Shown here: piece after piece, positions 9,159-17,683 of the stretch
How the letters are laid out: each line of letters starts with the position of its first letter
Position numbering within the stretch: position 1 is the first letter of the stretch
NCBI RefSeq assembly: GCF_014649795.1
Contig: NZ_BMTS01000003.1
Coordinates: 1-64,000 of the forward strand
From: Streptomyces melanogenes
Lineage (GTDB): Bacteria; Actinomycetota; Actinomycetes; Streptomycetales; Streptomycetaceae
Direction of reading: 5' to 3'
DNA: 64,000 nt
The notes under the pieces: generated by a model
Database searches by the model: none
Told to the model about the DNA's origin: nothing
Seen by the model: the letters and a program-made list of their open reading frames with translations, nothing else
Program-made: the position numbers and the translations under genes

Positions 9159-9328
9159 GGCGGCGGGTCTCCTTCCGGCCCGAGGTCGTTCCTGCGAGCA
9201 CGGCAACAAGCCTCCCCCGCCGAGCCGTTCGGATCAGTAGCGCGACTGTCCGATCCTGGGGTGGTGCCAGCTATACCCCCGACCGGGCAGTAGCGTGATG
9301 GCACCGCTCCGAGCTGGGCGTTTACCGT

Positions 9329-10582
9329 ATGGGCATGGCAACTCCCGGCCCGCTGCGGCGCGCGTTCGACTGGGCCGCCGCGCACGCCCCGTGGTCGGCG
9401 TGGGCCTGGCGCAACACCACCTTCGCGGTGGCGGGCATCCCGCTCGCGCTGCCCGCCGCCGGCTCCTTCACGTACATCGTCATGGCACCGGGACACACCC
9501 CCAGCGCCCTGCTCTTCGTCCTCGCCCTCAGCCCGCTCCTCACCGCGCTCCAGCGCAGCCGCTTCTGGTCGCTGCTCGGCCTCGACGTGCCGGGCATCAC
9601 CTGGCGCAGCCGCAGGCTGAGTTGGCGCGGCCTGGTCGAGCGGCTGCGGTCGGAGTCGACCTGGCGGCAGTACGGCTACCACCTCCTCGTCGCCCCGCTC
9701 GCCGCGACGGCGGCCGTCCTGGTGGTCTGCGCCTGGGTGACGGGCTTCGTGGGCGCCTTCGTGCTGTCGTGGCTGTGGGCGGTGCCGCTGGACGCGAGGC
9801 TTCCGCACTGGACCAACGCGTACGTCCTGTTCTCCGTCGGCGGGGTGCTGCTCCTGCTCACCACGCCCTGGTTCGCGGCCGCCGCCACCCGGCTCGACGG
9901 CCACGCGGCCGCCGCCCTGCTCGGCCCCAACCGGGCCAAGGAGCTGGAGCGGCGCGTGGAGACCCTGGCCGAGAGCCGCGCCGGGGTCCTGGACGCCGCC
10001 GACGCCGAGCGCCGCCGCATCGAGCGCGATCTGCACGACGGCGCCCAGCAGCGCCTGGTCTCCCTCGCCATGAACCTGGGCCTGGCCCGCGCCACCCTCA
10101 CCGACCTGCCGCCCGAGGCCCGGGCCGTCATCGACGAGGCGCACCGCGAGGCCAAGGAGGCCATCGAGGAGCTCAACAACCTGGTGCGCGGGCTGCACCC
10201 GGCCGTCCTCGACGACCGGGGCCTGGACGCCGCCCTGTCCGGCATCGCCGCCCGCGCCCCGCTGCCCGTCGAGCTCACCGTCGACATCGACCGCCGGCCG
10301 TCCCCCACGGTCGAGGCCGTCGCCTACTTCGTCGTCTCCGAGGCGCTGGCGAACGTCGCCAAGCACGCCCGGGCGACGCGCTGTTCCGTGCAGGTCGGCC
10401 GCCGCGGCGACCTGCTCCGCCTCACCGTCTCCGACAACGGGGCGGGCGGCGCCGACGCCGCCGCCGGCACCGGACTGCGGGGCCTCGCCAAACGCGTAGG
10501 GTCCGTGGACGGAACCATCCGGATCAACAGCCCCCTCGGGGGCCCGACCGTCATCACTGTGGAGCTGCCGTGCGGGCTGTGA
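9329..10582 (+). CDS. Two-component sensor histidine kinase (HisKA_3/NarL-partner type)
   Basis: The product has 417 residues. The N-terminal half has about four membrane helices and resembles the putative sensor domain common in Streptomyces kinases. The dimerisation box AERRRIERDLHDGAQQRLV carries the phospho-accepting His (about residue 236), and the ATPase domain has SEALANVAKHARA and SDNGAGG. This kinase type pairs with NarL/FixJ regulators, and one follows directly with a 13-base overlap. The start is the ATG at 9329; an ATG two codons later is equally possible. The signal sensed is unknown. Confidence 0.9.
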   Translation: MGMATPGPLRRAFDWAAAHAPWSAWAWRNTTFAVAGIPLALPAAGSFTYIVMAPGHTPSALLFVLALSPLLTALQRSRFWSLLGLDVPGITWRSRRLSWRGLVERLRSESTWRQYGYHLLVAPLAATAAVLVVCAWVTGFVGAFVLSWLWAVPLDARLPHWTNAYVLFSVGGVLLLLTTPWFAAAATRLDGHAAAALLGPNRAKELERRVETLAESRAGVLDAADAERRRIERDLHDGAQQRLVSLAMNLGLARATLTDLPPEARAVIDEAHREAKEAIEELNNLVRGLHPAVLDDRGLDAALSGIAARAPLPVELTVDIDRRPSPTVEAVAYFVVSEALANVAKHARATRCSVQVGRRGDLLRLTVSDNGAGGADAAAGTGLRGLAKRVGSVDGTIRINSPLGGPTVITVELPCGL

Positions 10583-11223
10583 TCGCCGAGGACTCGGTGC
10601 TGCTGCGGATAGGACTCGTCAAGGTCCTGGAGATGGCGGGGTTCGACGTCGCCGCCGAGGCGGAGGACGCCGAGGGGCTGCTCGCCGCCGTCGAGGAACA
10701 CCGCCCCAAGCTGGCCCTGGTGGACGTGCGGATGCCGCCCGGCTTCACCGACGAGGGCGTACGAGCCGCCCTGATGATCCGTCAGCAGTGGCCGGACACG
10801 GCCGTCCTGCTCCTCTCCCAGTACGTCGAGGAGCGGTACGCGGCCGATCTGCTCACCGCCCAGACCGGCGGCATCGGCTACCTCCTCAAGCAACGGGTCG
10901 CCGACGTCGAGGAGTTCGTCGACGCCCTCAAGCGCGTCGCGGGCGGTGGCACCGCGCTCGACCCGCAGGTCGTCGCCCAGCTGCTGCTGCGCCGGGGCGG
11001 CGGCACCGACCCGCTGGAACGCCTCACCCCGCGCGAACGCGAAGTCCTCGCCCTGATGGCCGAGGGCCGCTCCAACGCGGGCATCGCCGAGCAGCTGGTC
11101 GTCAGCGAGAGCGCCGTCGCCAAGCACATCAACAACATCTTCGCCAAGCTCGACCTGCCCGTCGCCGACGGCGACCACCGCCGCGTCCTCGCGGTCCTGC
11201 GGTTCCTGGACGGCGGCTCATGA
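10570..11223 (+). CDS. NarL/FixJ-family response regulator
   Basis: The product has 217 residues. The receiver domain carries acidic ED near residues 7-8 and the phospho-accepting Asp at 52 (LALVDVRMPPGFTDEG). A LuxR-type helix-turn-helix follows (LTPREREVLALMAEGRSNAGIAEQLVVSESAVAKHINNIFAKL). The GTG start lies inside the kinase gene and the stop overlaps the next ATG, so three genes form one translationally coupled operon. It would be phosphorylated by the preceding kinase. Confidence 0.93.
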   Translation: MRAVIAEDSVLLRIGLVKVLEMAGFDVAAEAEDAEGLLAAVEEHRPKLALVDVRMPPGFTDEGVRAALMIRQQWPDTAVLLLSQYVEERYAADLLTAQTGGIGYLLKQRVADVEEFVDALKRVAGGGTALDPQVVAQLLLRRGGGTDPLERLTPREREVLALMAEGRSNAGIAEQLVVSESAVAKHINNIFAKLDLPVADGDHRRVLAVLRFLDGGS

Positions 11224-12068
11224 GCACGGACACGCAGGTGCGCGCCGCCCCGGCCGGCCCTGGCCCCGGCGGCGAGCGGCCCCGGCACCGGGGGCTGTGG
11301 ATCCTGGCCGCCGTGCTCAGCGCGCTGTTCGTGGTCGCGCCGCTGGGCATCGAGGTGTACGCGCAGTTCGCCCGCCAGACCCACAGCGAGACCAGCGTCG
11401 AGACCAGCGACCGCCACCCCGTCAAGACCGTCCAGGTGGACTCGGGCAGCGCCGAGCTGACCGTGGTGCCGGGCGCCGAGGGCGAGGTCCGCATCCAGCA
11501 GCGGCTCTCCTGGTCGGTGCGCAAGCCCAAGGTCGTCAAGGAGTGGGACGGCGACACCCTCAAACTGCGGCCCGAGTGCGACGGCACGTTCGCCCTCACC
11601 AGCCTCGGCTGCTCCGTCCAGCTGGACCTGACCGTGCCCGCCGGGGTCGCGCTCAAGGTGAACAGCGGCTCCGGCACCGTCCGGGTCAGCGGCCTCACCG
11701 GCCCGGTCGACGTCGACGGCGGCTCCGGCAGCGTCAAGCTCTACGGCGTACGCGGCCCGATCGACGCCTCCGTCGGCTCCGGCTCCTTCAGCGGCGCCGC
11801 GATCGGCTCCACCGAGGCCGAGGTGCATTCGAGCTCCGGCCACGCCGAGCTGGAGTTCGTGACCCCGCCCCGCCGGGTCACCGCCTCCACCGGCTCCGGC
11901 AGCGTCGACCTCCGCGTCCCCGCGGGCTCGCACTACCGGGTCGAGGGCACCAAGGGCTCCGGCACCCGCGACATCGAGGACTCCCTGCCGGACCCGGCCT
12001 CGGACCGCCTCATCAAGGTGTCCTCGGGCTCGGGCACGGCGACGCTGGACTACCTGCGCCTGAGCTAG
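11220..12068 (+). CDS. Membrane-anchored DUF4097 beta-helix protein
   Basis: The product has 282 residues. A single N-terminal membrane helix (GLWILAAVLSALFVVAPLGIEVYAQF) is followed by an extracytoplasmic domain. That domain has repeated short strands rich in Gly and Ser (NSGSGTVRVSGL, DGGSGSVKLYGV, GSGSFSGAAIG), typical of DUF4097 adhesin-like beta-helices. The start overlaps the response regulator stop (ATGA), so it belongs to the same operon and may be part of the signalling output or sensing. Its function in this family is not established. Confidence 0.8.
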   Translation: MSTDTQVRAAPAGPGPGGERPRHRGLWILAAVLSALFVVAPLGIEVYAQFARQTHSETSVETSDRHPVKTVQVDSGSAELTVVPGAEGEVRIQQRLSWSVRKPKVVKEWDGDTLKLRPECDGTFALTSLGCSVQLDLTVPAGVALKVNSGSGTVRVSGLTGPVDVDGGSGSVKLYGVRGPIDASVGSGSFSGAAIGSTEAEVHSSSGHAELEFVTPPRRVTASTGSGSVDLRVPAGSHYRVEGTKGSGTRDIEDSLPDPASDRLIKVSSGSGTATLDYLRLS

Positions 12069-12096
12069 AACCTCTCCGGTCCGGACCCTGTGCGGG

Positions 12097-12696
12097 CTAG
12101 CTCCGGTCCAGCAGCCGTAGGCCGCCCAGGACCAGGTCGACCACCGCCTCGAACTCCACCAGGATCTCCGGCTTCAGCCACTGCGGCGCGTACGCCGGGT
12201 CGTGGAAGCGGCTCGTGGCGTCGAAGACCGCACGGGCCACCTGGGCGTCCGGCCCCAGGGCCGTGAACTGGCCGCGCTCCACGCCCCAGTGCACTATCTG
12301 CTCGATCTGCGCGACCAGTTCGGTGATGTGCTCCTCGACCACCTCGCTGTTCTCCGCGAGCAGCACCTCGTACGTCGCGAACAGCTGGGGGTCGTCGCCC
12401 GCCTTGCGGCGCTTGGCCTCGAAGAGCCCCGCCAGCCAGGCGCGCAGCGACGCCTCGGCGTCCTTGGGCTCGTCGTCCGCGATCGAGCTCAGCTCGCGCG
12501 TCGTGCGGTCCAGCCAGCGCTTGGTGACGGCCTCCCGCAGCGCCGACTTCGTACGGAAGTGGCGGTACACACTGCCGTGGCTGACGCCGAGCTGGCGGGC
12601 GACATCGACGACCGTGGCCTTCGCCGGGCCGTGTCGGCGCAGCACTTCCTCGGTCGCTTCGAGGATGCGCTCGGCGGTCAGGGGTTCCGTACTCAT
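12097..12696 (-). CDS. TetR-family transcriptional regulator
   Basis: The product has 199 residues. A helix-turn-helix lies at about 8-55 (TAERILEATEEVLRRHG, then VVDVARQLGVSHGSVYRHFRTKSAL). The C-terminal domain resembles TetR_C families of small-molecule repressors. The ATG at 12696 begins MSTEPLTAERIL. It converges on the DUF4097 gene and lies 52 bases downstream of the aldo/keto reductase on the same strand, so it may be co-transcribed with it and might bind the operator-like repeat at 13812-13849. Confidence 0.87.
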   Translation of the reverse strand: MSTEPLTAERILEATEEVLRRHGPAKATVVDVARQLGVSHGSVYRHFRTKSALREAVTKRWLDRTTRELSSIADDEPKDAEASLRAWLAGLFEAKRRKAGDDPQLFATYEVLLAENSEVVEEHITELVAQIEQIVHWGVERGQFTALGPDAQVARAVFDATSRFHDPAYAPQWLKPEILVEFEAVVDLVLGGLRLLDRS

Positions 12697-12748
12697 GACC
12701 TTGACGTTACCCGCCGTGTCCGACCCGGTGCCCGGCCCTGTGGACAAC

Positions 12749-13765
12749 TCAGTGCTCGCTGTCCAGATGCGCCATCTGCGCCGCCGGGTAGCGCTCGCCC
12801 GCGGCCGCGCCCGCCGGGACCGCCGCCTCGATCGCGGCCAGGTCACGGGCGTCGAGCGTGACGTCCAGGGCGCCCAGCGCCTCGGCGAGCCGGTCCCGGC
12901 GGCGGGCGCCGACCAGCGGCACGATGTCCGCGCCGAACCGCTCGCCCTGCGCCATCACCCAGGCGATCGCGATCTGCGCGACCGAGACGCCCTGGTGCTC
13001 GGCGACCTTGCGCAGCGCCTCGACCAGGTCCAGGTTGCGGTCCAGGTTCTCGCCCTGGAAGCGCGGGCTCATCCCACGGAAGTCGTTGGCCGCCAGCTGC
13101 CGGTCGCGGGTGAAGTGGCCGCTGATCAGACCGCGCGAGAGCACGCCGTACGCGGTGATGCCGATGCCCAGCTCCTTGGCGGTCGGCAGGATCTCGTCCT
13201 CGATGCCGCGCGAGATCAGCGAGTACTCGATCTGGAGGTCGGAGATCGGGGCGACCGCGGCGGCCCGGCGCAGGGTGTCCGCGCCGACCTCGGACATCCC
13301 GATGTGCCGTACGTGACCGGCCTCGACCAGCTCCGCGATGGCGCCGACGGTCTCCTCGACCGGGACGTTCTCGTCGAGCCGGGCGATCCGGTAGACGTCG
13401 ACGTGGTCGACGCCGAGCCGCTGGAGGGAGTACGCGGCGAAGTTCTTCACCGCCGCCGGGCGGCCGTCGTAACCCGCCCAGTCGCCGTCCGGGTCGCGCA
13501 GGGCGCCGAACTTGACGCTGGTGAGCGCCTTTTCGCGGGCGGAGGCGGACGCGCCGCGCAGCGCCTCGCCGATCAGCAGCTCGTTGTGGCCCATGCCGTA
13601 GAAGTCGCCGGTGTCCAGCAGCGTGATGCCCGCGTCGAGGGCGGCGTGGATGGTGGCGATCGACTCGGCCCGGTCGGCCTCGCCGTACAGCGCGGACATG
13701 CCCATGCAGCCGAGGCCGAGGGCGGAGACCTGGGGGCCGGTGGTGCCGAGGGTGCGGGTGCGCAT
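12749..13765 (-). CDS. Aldo/keto reductase
   Basis: The product has 338 residues, normal for the family. It is an NADPH-dependent TIM-barrel oxidoreductase starting RTLGTTGPQVSALGLGCMGMS. The catalytic region DTGDFYGMGHNELLIGEAL supplies Asp and Tyr, with Lys in LTSVKFG, and cofactor-site residues lie in PLVGARRRDRLAEAL. It is most like the AKR13/YakC type that reduces aldehydes. The ATG follows GAGTGACC with AAGGAG just upstream. A strong dyad in its promoter suggests inducible expression. Confidence 0.9.
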   Translation of the reverse strand: MRTRTLGTTGPQVSALGLGCMGMSALYGEADRAESIATIHAALDAGITLLDTGDFYGMGHNELLIGEALRGASASAREKALTSVKFGALRDPDGDWAGYDGRPAAVKNFAAYSLQRLGVDHVDVYRIARLDENVPVEETVGAIAELVEAGHVRHIGMSEVGADTLRRAAAVAPISDLQIEYSLISRGIEDEILPTAKELGIGITAYGVLSRGLISGHFTRDRQLAANDFRGMSPRFQGENLDRNLDLVEALRKVAEHQGVSVAQIAIAWVMAQGERFGADIVPLVGARRRDRLAEALGALDVTLDARDLAAIEAAVPAGAAAGERYPAAQMAHLDSEH

Positions 13766-13811
13766 GACTGGTCACTCCTTGAGGGGTGGGGGGTGTGTCA
13801 CCGACTCTCGC

Positions 13812-13849
13812 ATAACAGATGACAGATTTCAATATCTGTCATCTGTTAT
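13812..13849. promoter_or_regulatory. Operator-like dyad of ATCTGT repeats upstream of the aldo/keto reductase
   Basis: Arms ATAACAGATGACAGAT (13812-13827) and its exact complement (13834-13849) flank TTCAAT. Each arm holds two copies of ACAGAT or ATCTGT spaced 7 bases, and a further ATCTGTC follows at 13848-13854. It is A/T-rich against a GC-rich background. It probably binds a dimeric repressor controlling the reductase; as a hairpin it could also end the upstream MFS transcript. Confidence 0.6.
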
Positions 13850-13877
13850 CTGTCAGTACCGCCCCCCGGGCCTTCGG

Positions 13878-15365
13878 TCACCCCACCGTCTTCGGTAGCC
13901 GCAGGCTCAGCAGCACCGTGAGGACCACGGCCGCCAGCTGCACCAGCAAGGTCACCACCAGCGCGTCCCGGGTGCCCATCGAGGGCAGCAGCGAGAGGAA
14001 GAGGCTGCCGAGGGTGGCGACGCCGAGGGCGAGGGCGGACTGCTGGGTGGTGACCAGGACGCCGCTGCCCACGCCCGCGCGGTCGGTCGGGACGTCCGAG
14101 AGCACGATCCGGAACAGCACCGGCAGCTGGAGGCCCTGGCCGAGCCCGGCCAGCGCGACGCCCGGGGCCAGCTCGGCTATCCCCAGGCCGGACCAGCCCT
14201 GCCGGACGGTGAGCACCAGGACCGTGATGCCGACGCCCTGGATGAGGCCGCCGGTGGTGACGACCCGGCTCCCGTACCGGCCGATCAGGCGCGGCCCGGC
14301 CAGCGACGCGGCGAAGAACGCCACCGCCATCGGCACCAGGGCGAGCCCGGCCGACACCGGACCCATCCGGAGCCCCTGCTGGAGGACGACCGCGATCACG
14401 AACATGAAGCCGCTGAAGCCGACCGAGAACGGCACGATCATGACGAGGCCCCGGTGCAGCGAGGGCAGCTTCAGCAGGCTCGGCGGGACCAGGGGAGTAC
14501 CGCCCCGGCGGTCGGCGCGCTGCTCGGTCCGGAAGAACGCGAAGGCGGCGAACGGGAAGATCGCGAGCGAGACCCAGGTCCACAGCGGCCACCCGGCCGC
14601 GCGCCCCTCGGTCAGCGGCAGCAGCAGGCTGATCAGCGAGAGCGCGAGCAGCAGCGTGCCGGGCACGTCCACCGAGGCGGGCCGCTCCGAGCGGGTCTCC
14701 GGCACGCTGCGGACCGCGAGAATCAGCCCGACGACCACCACGGGCACGTTGACCAGGAAGACCGCGCGCCAGCCGCTGCCCGCGATGTCGGCGGCGACCA
14801 GCACGCCGCCGAGGATCTGCCCGGCGACCATGGAGAGCCCGGCGGTCGCCCCGTACAGGCTCATCGCGCGGGCCCGGCGCGGGCCTGCCGTGGTGGCCTG
14901 GATGGTGGCGAGGACCTGCGGCAGCATCAGCGCGGACGCGGCGCCCTGGGCGACCCGGGCCGCCACCAGCGTCCAGGCGGTCGGCGCCAGGCCGCAGGCC
15001 AGCGAGGTCACGCCGAAGGCGGCCATGCCGATCAGGAAGAGCCGGCGGCGCCCGGCGGTGTCGCCGAGGCGGCCGCCGAGGACGAGCAGGACCGCGTACG
15101 CGACGCCGTAGCCCGCGACCACCAGTTCCAGCGTGGCCGGGCTCGCGGAGAGGTCCTTCTCCATGGCGGGCAGGGCGACGTTGACGATGAAGAAGTCGAT
15201 CAGGGGCAGGGCCGCGCCGAGCAGCACGGTGAACAGCCCGAGCGAGCCGATCGCCGCGCCGCCGTGGCGGATGACCGGGACGGCGGCGGCGGGGGTGGCG
15301 GGGGTGCTGGCAGGGGCGGCCTCGGCCGTGGAGGTGGATCCGGAAGTACTCACGTCATTGCTCAC
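13878..15365 (-). CDS. MFS drug efflux transporter (EmrB/QacA, DHA2 type)
   Basis: The product has 495 residues with about 14 membrane helices. The first helix PLIDFFIVNVALPAMEKDL and motif A LGGRLGDTAGRRRLF mark the DHA2 drug:proton antiporters. The start is taken at GTG 15365 (VSNDVSTSG), giving a Ser/Thr/Ala-rich cytoplasmic N-terminus before the first helix; a second GTG lies four codons on. It is divergent from an XRE-family regulator across an intergenic region with CCTGGTACC repeats, a classic regulator-efflux arrangement. Confidence 0.9.
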   Translation of the reverse strand: MSNDVSTSGSTSTAEAAPASTPATPAAAVPVIRHGGAAIGSLGLFTVLLGAALPLIDFFIVNVALPAMEKDLSASPATLELVVAGYGVAYAVLLVLGGRLGDTAGRRRLFLIGMAAFGVTSLACGLAPTAWTLVAARVAQGAASALMLPQVLATIQATTAGPRRARAMSLYGATAGLSMVAGQILGGVLVAADIAGSGWRAVFLVNVPVVVVGLILAVRSVPETRSERPASVDVPGTLLLALSLISLLLPLTEGRAAGWPLWTWVSLAIFPFAAFAFFRTEQRADRRGGTPLVPPSLLKLPSLHRGLVMIVPFSVGFSGFMFVIAVVLQQGLRMGPVSAGLALVPMAVAFFAASLAGPRLIGRYGSRVVTTGGLIQGVGITVLVLTVRQGWSGLGIAELAPGVALAGLGQGLQLPVLFRIVLSDVPTDRAGVGSGVLVTTQQSALALGVATLGSLFLSLLPSMGTRDALVVTLLVQLAAVVLTVLLSLRLPKTVG

Positions 15366-15391
15366 GCAGAAGACGATCGTCCTTCGCTCAG

Positions 15392-15424
15392 CCTGGTACC
15401 AGAGTGTCTTTATCCTGGTACATC
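15392..15424. promoter_or_regulatory. CCTGGTAC direct repeats between divergent MFS and XRE genes
   Basis: CCTGGTACCAG (15392-15402, containing the palindrome CTGGTACCAG) and CCTGGTACATC (15414-15424) start 22 bases apart, two helical turns. A third, weaker copy CCTGGTTCCAT (15458-15468) overlaps the XRE start codon. This is the likely binding region of the XRE regulator controlling both genes. Confidence 0.6.
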
Positions 15425-15466
15425 CACTACCTGGCAATGGGGTGGGCAGGGCGGCATCCTGGTTCC

Positions 15467-16315
15467 ATGACCACTGTGGCCCCGGAGACCGACGTCCGCA
15501 GGCACGAGCTGGCGGAGTTCCTGCGCAGCCGCCGCGAGCGCATCACGCCCGAGCAGGTCGGCCTGCCGCACGGCCGCCGCCGGCGCACCCCCGGGCTGCG
15601 CCGCGAGGAGGTCGCCTACCTCTCCGCGGTCGGCGTCACCTGGTACACGTGGCTGGAGCAGGCCCGGGAGATCCAGGTCTCCGCGCAGGTCCTGGACGCG
15701 CTGGCGCGCGCCCTGCTGATGGACCCCAGCGAGCGCACCCACCTCTTCGCGCTGGCGGGTACGACCGACCCGAACCCCAACGCGCCCTGCCCGACGGTGA
15801 CTCCGTCGATGCGCGCGATGCTGGACCAGCTGGAGCCGCTGCCCGCCTGCATCCAGAACAGCCGGTACGACATCCTGGCCTACAACCGCACGTACGCCAG
15901 GCTGCTCTGCGACCTGGACGCGCTGCCGCCCGAGGACCGCAACTGCATGTGGCTGGCCTTCACCAACGACGACTGGCGCGCGGCGGTCGCCGACCTGCCG
16001 GACGCCAACAGGATGATGGCCGCCAAGTTCCGCGCCTCGATGGCCGAGCACCTGGCGGAGCCCGCCTGGAAGACGCTCCTGAACCGCCTGGAGAACGGCT
16101 CCCCCGAGTTCCGCGAGATCTGGGCCCGCCACGAGGTGGTCGACCAGGGCGGCCGGGAGAAGTACATCCGCAACGCCCATGTGGGCCTGCTCCACCTGGA
16201 ACACACCAACCTGTGGCTGGGCCCGTCGTCGGGTCCGCGCCTGGTGACGTATGTCCCGCTGGACGCGGCGTCGCGGGCGGGGCTTGAGCGGTTGCTGGAG
16301 ATGGCGGCCGCCTGA
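15467..16315 (+). CDS. XRE-family regulator with MmyB-like ligand-binding domain
   Basis: The product has 282 residues. An XRE helix-turn-helix lies at about 8-80 (ELAEFLRSRRERITPEQVGLP, RRTPGLRREEVAYLSAVGVTWYTWLEQ), and a C-terminal PAS-like MmyB domain follows (YDILAYNRTYARLLCDL, NLWLGPSSGPRLVTY). This is a common actinobacterial class, often beside an oxidoreductase or efflux gene that it controls. The ATG at 15467 is chosen because it starts just before the conserved domain. It is divergent from the MFS pump. Confidence 0.9.
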   Translation: MTTVAPETDVRRHELAEFLRSRRERITPEQVGLPHGRRRRTPGLRREEVAYLSAVGVTWYTWLEQAREIQVSAQVLDALARALLMDPSERTHLFALAGTTDPNPNAPCPTVTPSMRAMLDQLEPLPACIQNSRYDILAYNRTYARLLCDLDALPPEDRNCMWLAFTNDDWRAAVADLPDANRMMAAKFRASMAEHLAEPAWKTLLNRLENGSPEFREIWARHEVVDQGGREKYIRNAHVGLLHLEHTNLWLGPSSGPRLVTYVPLDAASRAGLERLLEMAAA

Positions 16316-16332
16316 CCGCAGGAAGCGTTGGT

Positions 16333-16542
16333 TCAGATGGCGCCGAACTCCCCGGTCTTGAGGCTTGCTATGAAGGAAGAGAACGCATCCGCGGGAACCT
16401 TCAGGGCCGGGCCGTTCGGGGTCTTGGAGTCACGGACGGGGACGACACCGCTCGTGACGACAAGGTTGGCGGCGATCTCCACGCAGTTGCCACCGTTGTT
16501 GCTGTAGGAAGACTTGAACCACTGAGGGGATTCGGTCGTCAC
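16333..16542 (-). CDS. DUF397 protein
   Basis: The product has 69 residues. It is the classic DUF397 fold: WFKSSYSNNGGNCVEIA, VPVRDSKTPNGPALKVPADAFSSFI. The GTG start overlaps the stop of the XRE gene by 4 bases, so the two are coupled. Such pairs are very numerous in Streptomyces (WhiJ-like systems). The small acidic partner is thought to modulate the regulator, with roles in development or antibiotic production for some members. Confidence 0.95.
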   Translation of the reverse strand: MTTESPQWFKSSYSNNGGNCVEIAANLVVTSGVVPVRDSKTPNGPALKVPADAFSSFIASLKTGEFGAI

Positions 16543-17375
16543 GATTTACCCTTTCGTACCTGCTCGATCATGGCCACAGACGCCGCCTGCGACAGCGATT
16601 CGGCCTGCAACTGATGGTAGGCCGTCAACATGGGCTCCACGGAGACACTTTCCCGGTCCAAGTTGCCCTGCGCCTGGGACTCTGCGTAGCAGATCACGGA
16701 CCGATCCGACAGAGTCAAGAGGTTGACGGGCAGGTCAAACGTGCGACGCTCGCCGATGTCGTACGGCACCACCTGGAGCAGCGTGTTCGGCAACGCGGCG
16801 AACTCGACCAGGCGGGCCAACTGGGCGTTCATGACTGCCGCACCGCCGACGGTACGCCGGATACAGCTTTCGTCCATGGCCACGAAAACCATGGGTGGTC
16901 GGGGACGCAGCAGTGATGCTTGGCGCTCCGCCAGGAACGAGACGCGGTCATCTGCCTGTTCGGGTGTGATGACGCCCCGTCGTACGGCACTGTCGGCCAG
17001 TACCCGTGCGTACTCCGGTGTCTGCAACAGGCCAGGAATGATCCCGATTTCGTACAGCCGTAGCTCAACGGCCCGCGCCTCGTGCTTGACGTACTCCGGG
17101 AACCCCTCCAACAGGGAGCCTTGGCGGATCTGCCGGTACTCGCGCTCGAACGCGTCCGCAGTGCCCTCAAGGCCGAGCGCCCGGTCTGCGCTACGCGAGA
17201 ACCGGAGAGTCGGAGGCTTCCGACCAGTTTCGACCGCCGAAACATGCACGCTGGAATAGTCCGTGCGTTCCCCGAGCTCGTCCTGTGTCCAGCCGCGTGC
17301 CTCCCGCAGGCTGCGCAGACGCGCCCCGTAAGCCGCCTGCGGCGAGGCGTCCGGGTTCAACTCCTTGCGATTCAA
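16539..17375 (-). CDS. XRE-family regulator with DUF5753 domain, DUF397 partner
   Basis: The product has 278 residues. The helix-turn-helix is at about 15-70 (RLRSLREARGWTQDELGERT, SSVHVSAVETGRKPPTL), and a DUF5753 domain covers about 95-275 (LYEIGIIPGLLQTPEYARVL, VVPYDIGERR). The start is uncertain: a TTG at 17375 gives the best N-terminus but its ribosome site is poor. It is divergent from the small-protein and kinase cassette and could regulate it. A TTCAAC/GTTGAA dyad lies just upstream. Confidence 0.9.
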   Translation of the reverse strand: MNRKELNPDASPQAAYGARLRSLREARGWTQDELGERTDYSSVHVSAVETGRKPPTLRFSRSADRALGLEGTADAFEREYRQIRQGSLLEGFPEYVKHEARAVELRLYEIGIIPGLLQTPEYARVLADSAVRRGVITPEQADDRVSFLAERQASLLRPRPPMVFVAMDESCIRRTVGGAAVMNAQLARLVEFAALPNTLLQVVPYDIGERRTFDLPVNLLTLSDRSVICYAESQAQGNLDRESVSVEPMLTAYHQLQAESLSQAASVAMIEQVRKGKS

Positions 17376-17402
17376 GGGCTGTTCACCGACCTTCCGTTCG
17401 CT

Positions 17403-17416
17403 TTCAACACGTTGAA
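17403..17416. promoter_or_regulatory. TTCAAC-AC-GTTGAA dyad in the divergent promoter region
   Basis: Six-base perfect arms around AC lie between the XRE gene and the small-protein cassette. The position suits an autoregulatory site of the XRE protein that would also touch the cassette promoter. Confidence 0.45.
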
Positions 17417-17479
17417 TGGTTCCCAGGTGTGAGCCACGCTGAACCCCCGGTAGTGAGAGCGCTACGGAGAGGAGCGGCC

Positions 17480-17683
17480 ATGGCGAGTCCGGAATACGTG
17501 GCCGACACGGCGAACGGCGACAGGATCGGCGTGGTGCAGCAGCGCTACGAAGGGAGCGTCTACCTCTGTCCCCCCGGTGGCGGGGCCGAGTGGGCCACGG
17601 CGCCCGAAGCGCTGCGGCACCTTTCCCGCGAAGAGCTGGCGCGGGTCCATGTGTACGAGACCCCTGTGGGACGGTGCCGCTGA
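17480..17683 (+). CDS. Small conserved-looking protein of XRE/DUF397 loci
   Basis: The product has 67 residues. Text such as YVADTANGDRIGVVQQRYEGSVYLCPPGGGAEW resembles small proteins often encoded beside XRE/DUF397 pairs in Streptomyces (from memory), with the pattern of a short beta-barrel. The ATG follows GGAGAGGAG, a strong ribosome site. It opens a cassette read away from the regulator pair. The function is unknown. Confidence 0.75.
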   Translation: MASPEYVADTANGDRIGVVQQRYEGSVYLCPPGGGAEWATAPEALRHLSREELARVHVYETPVGRCR

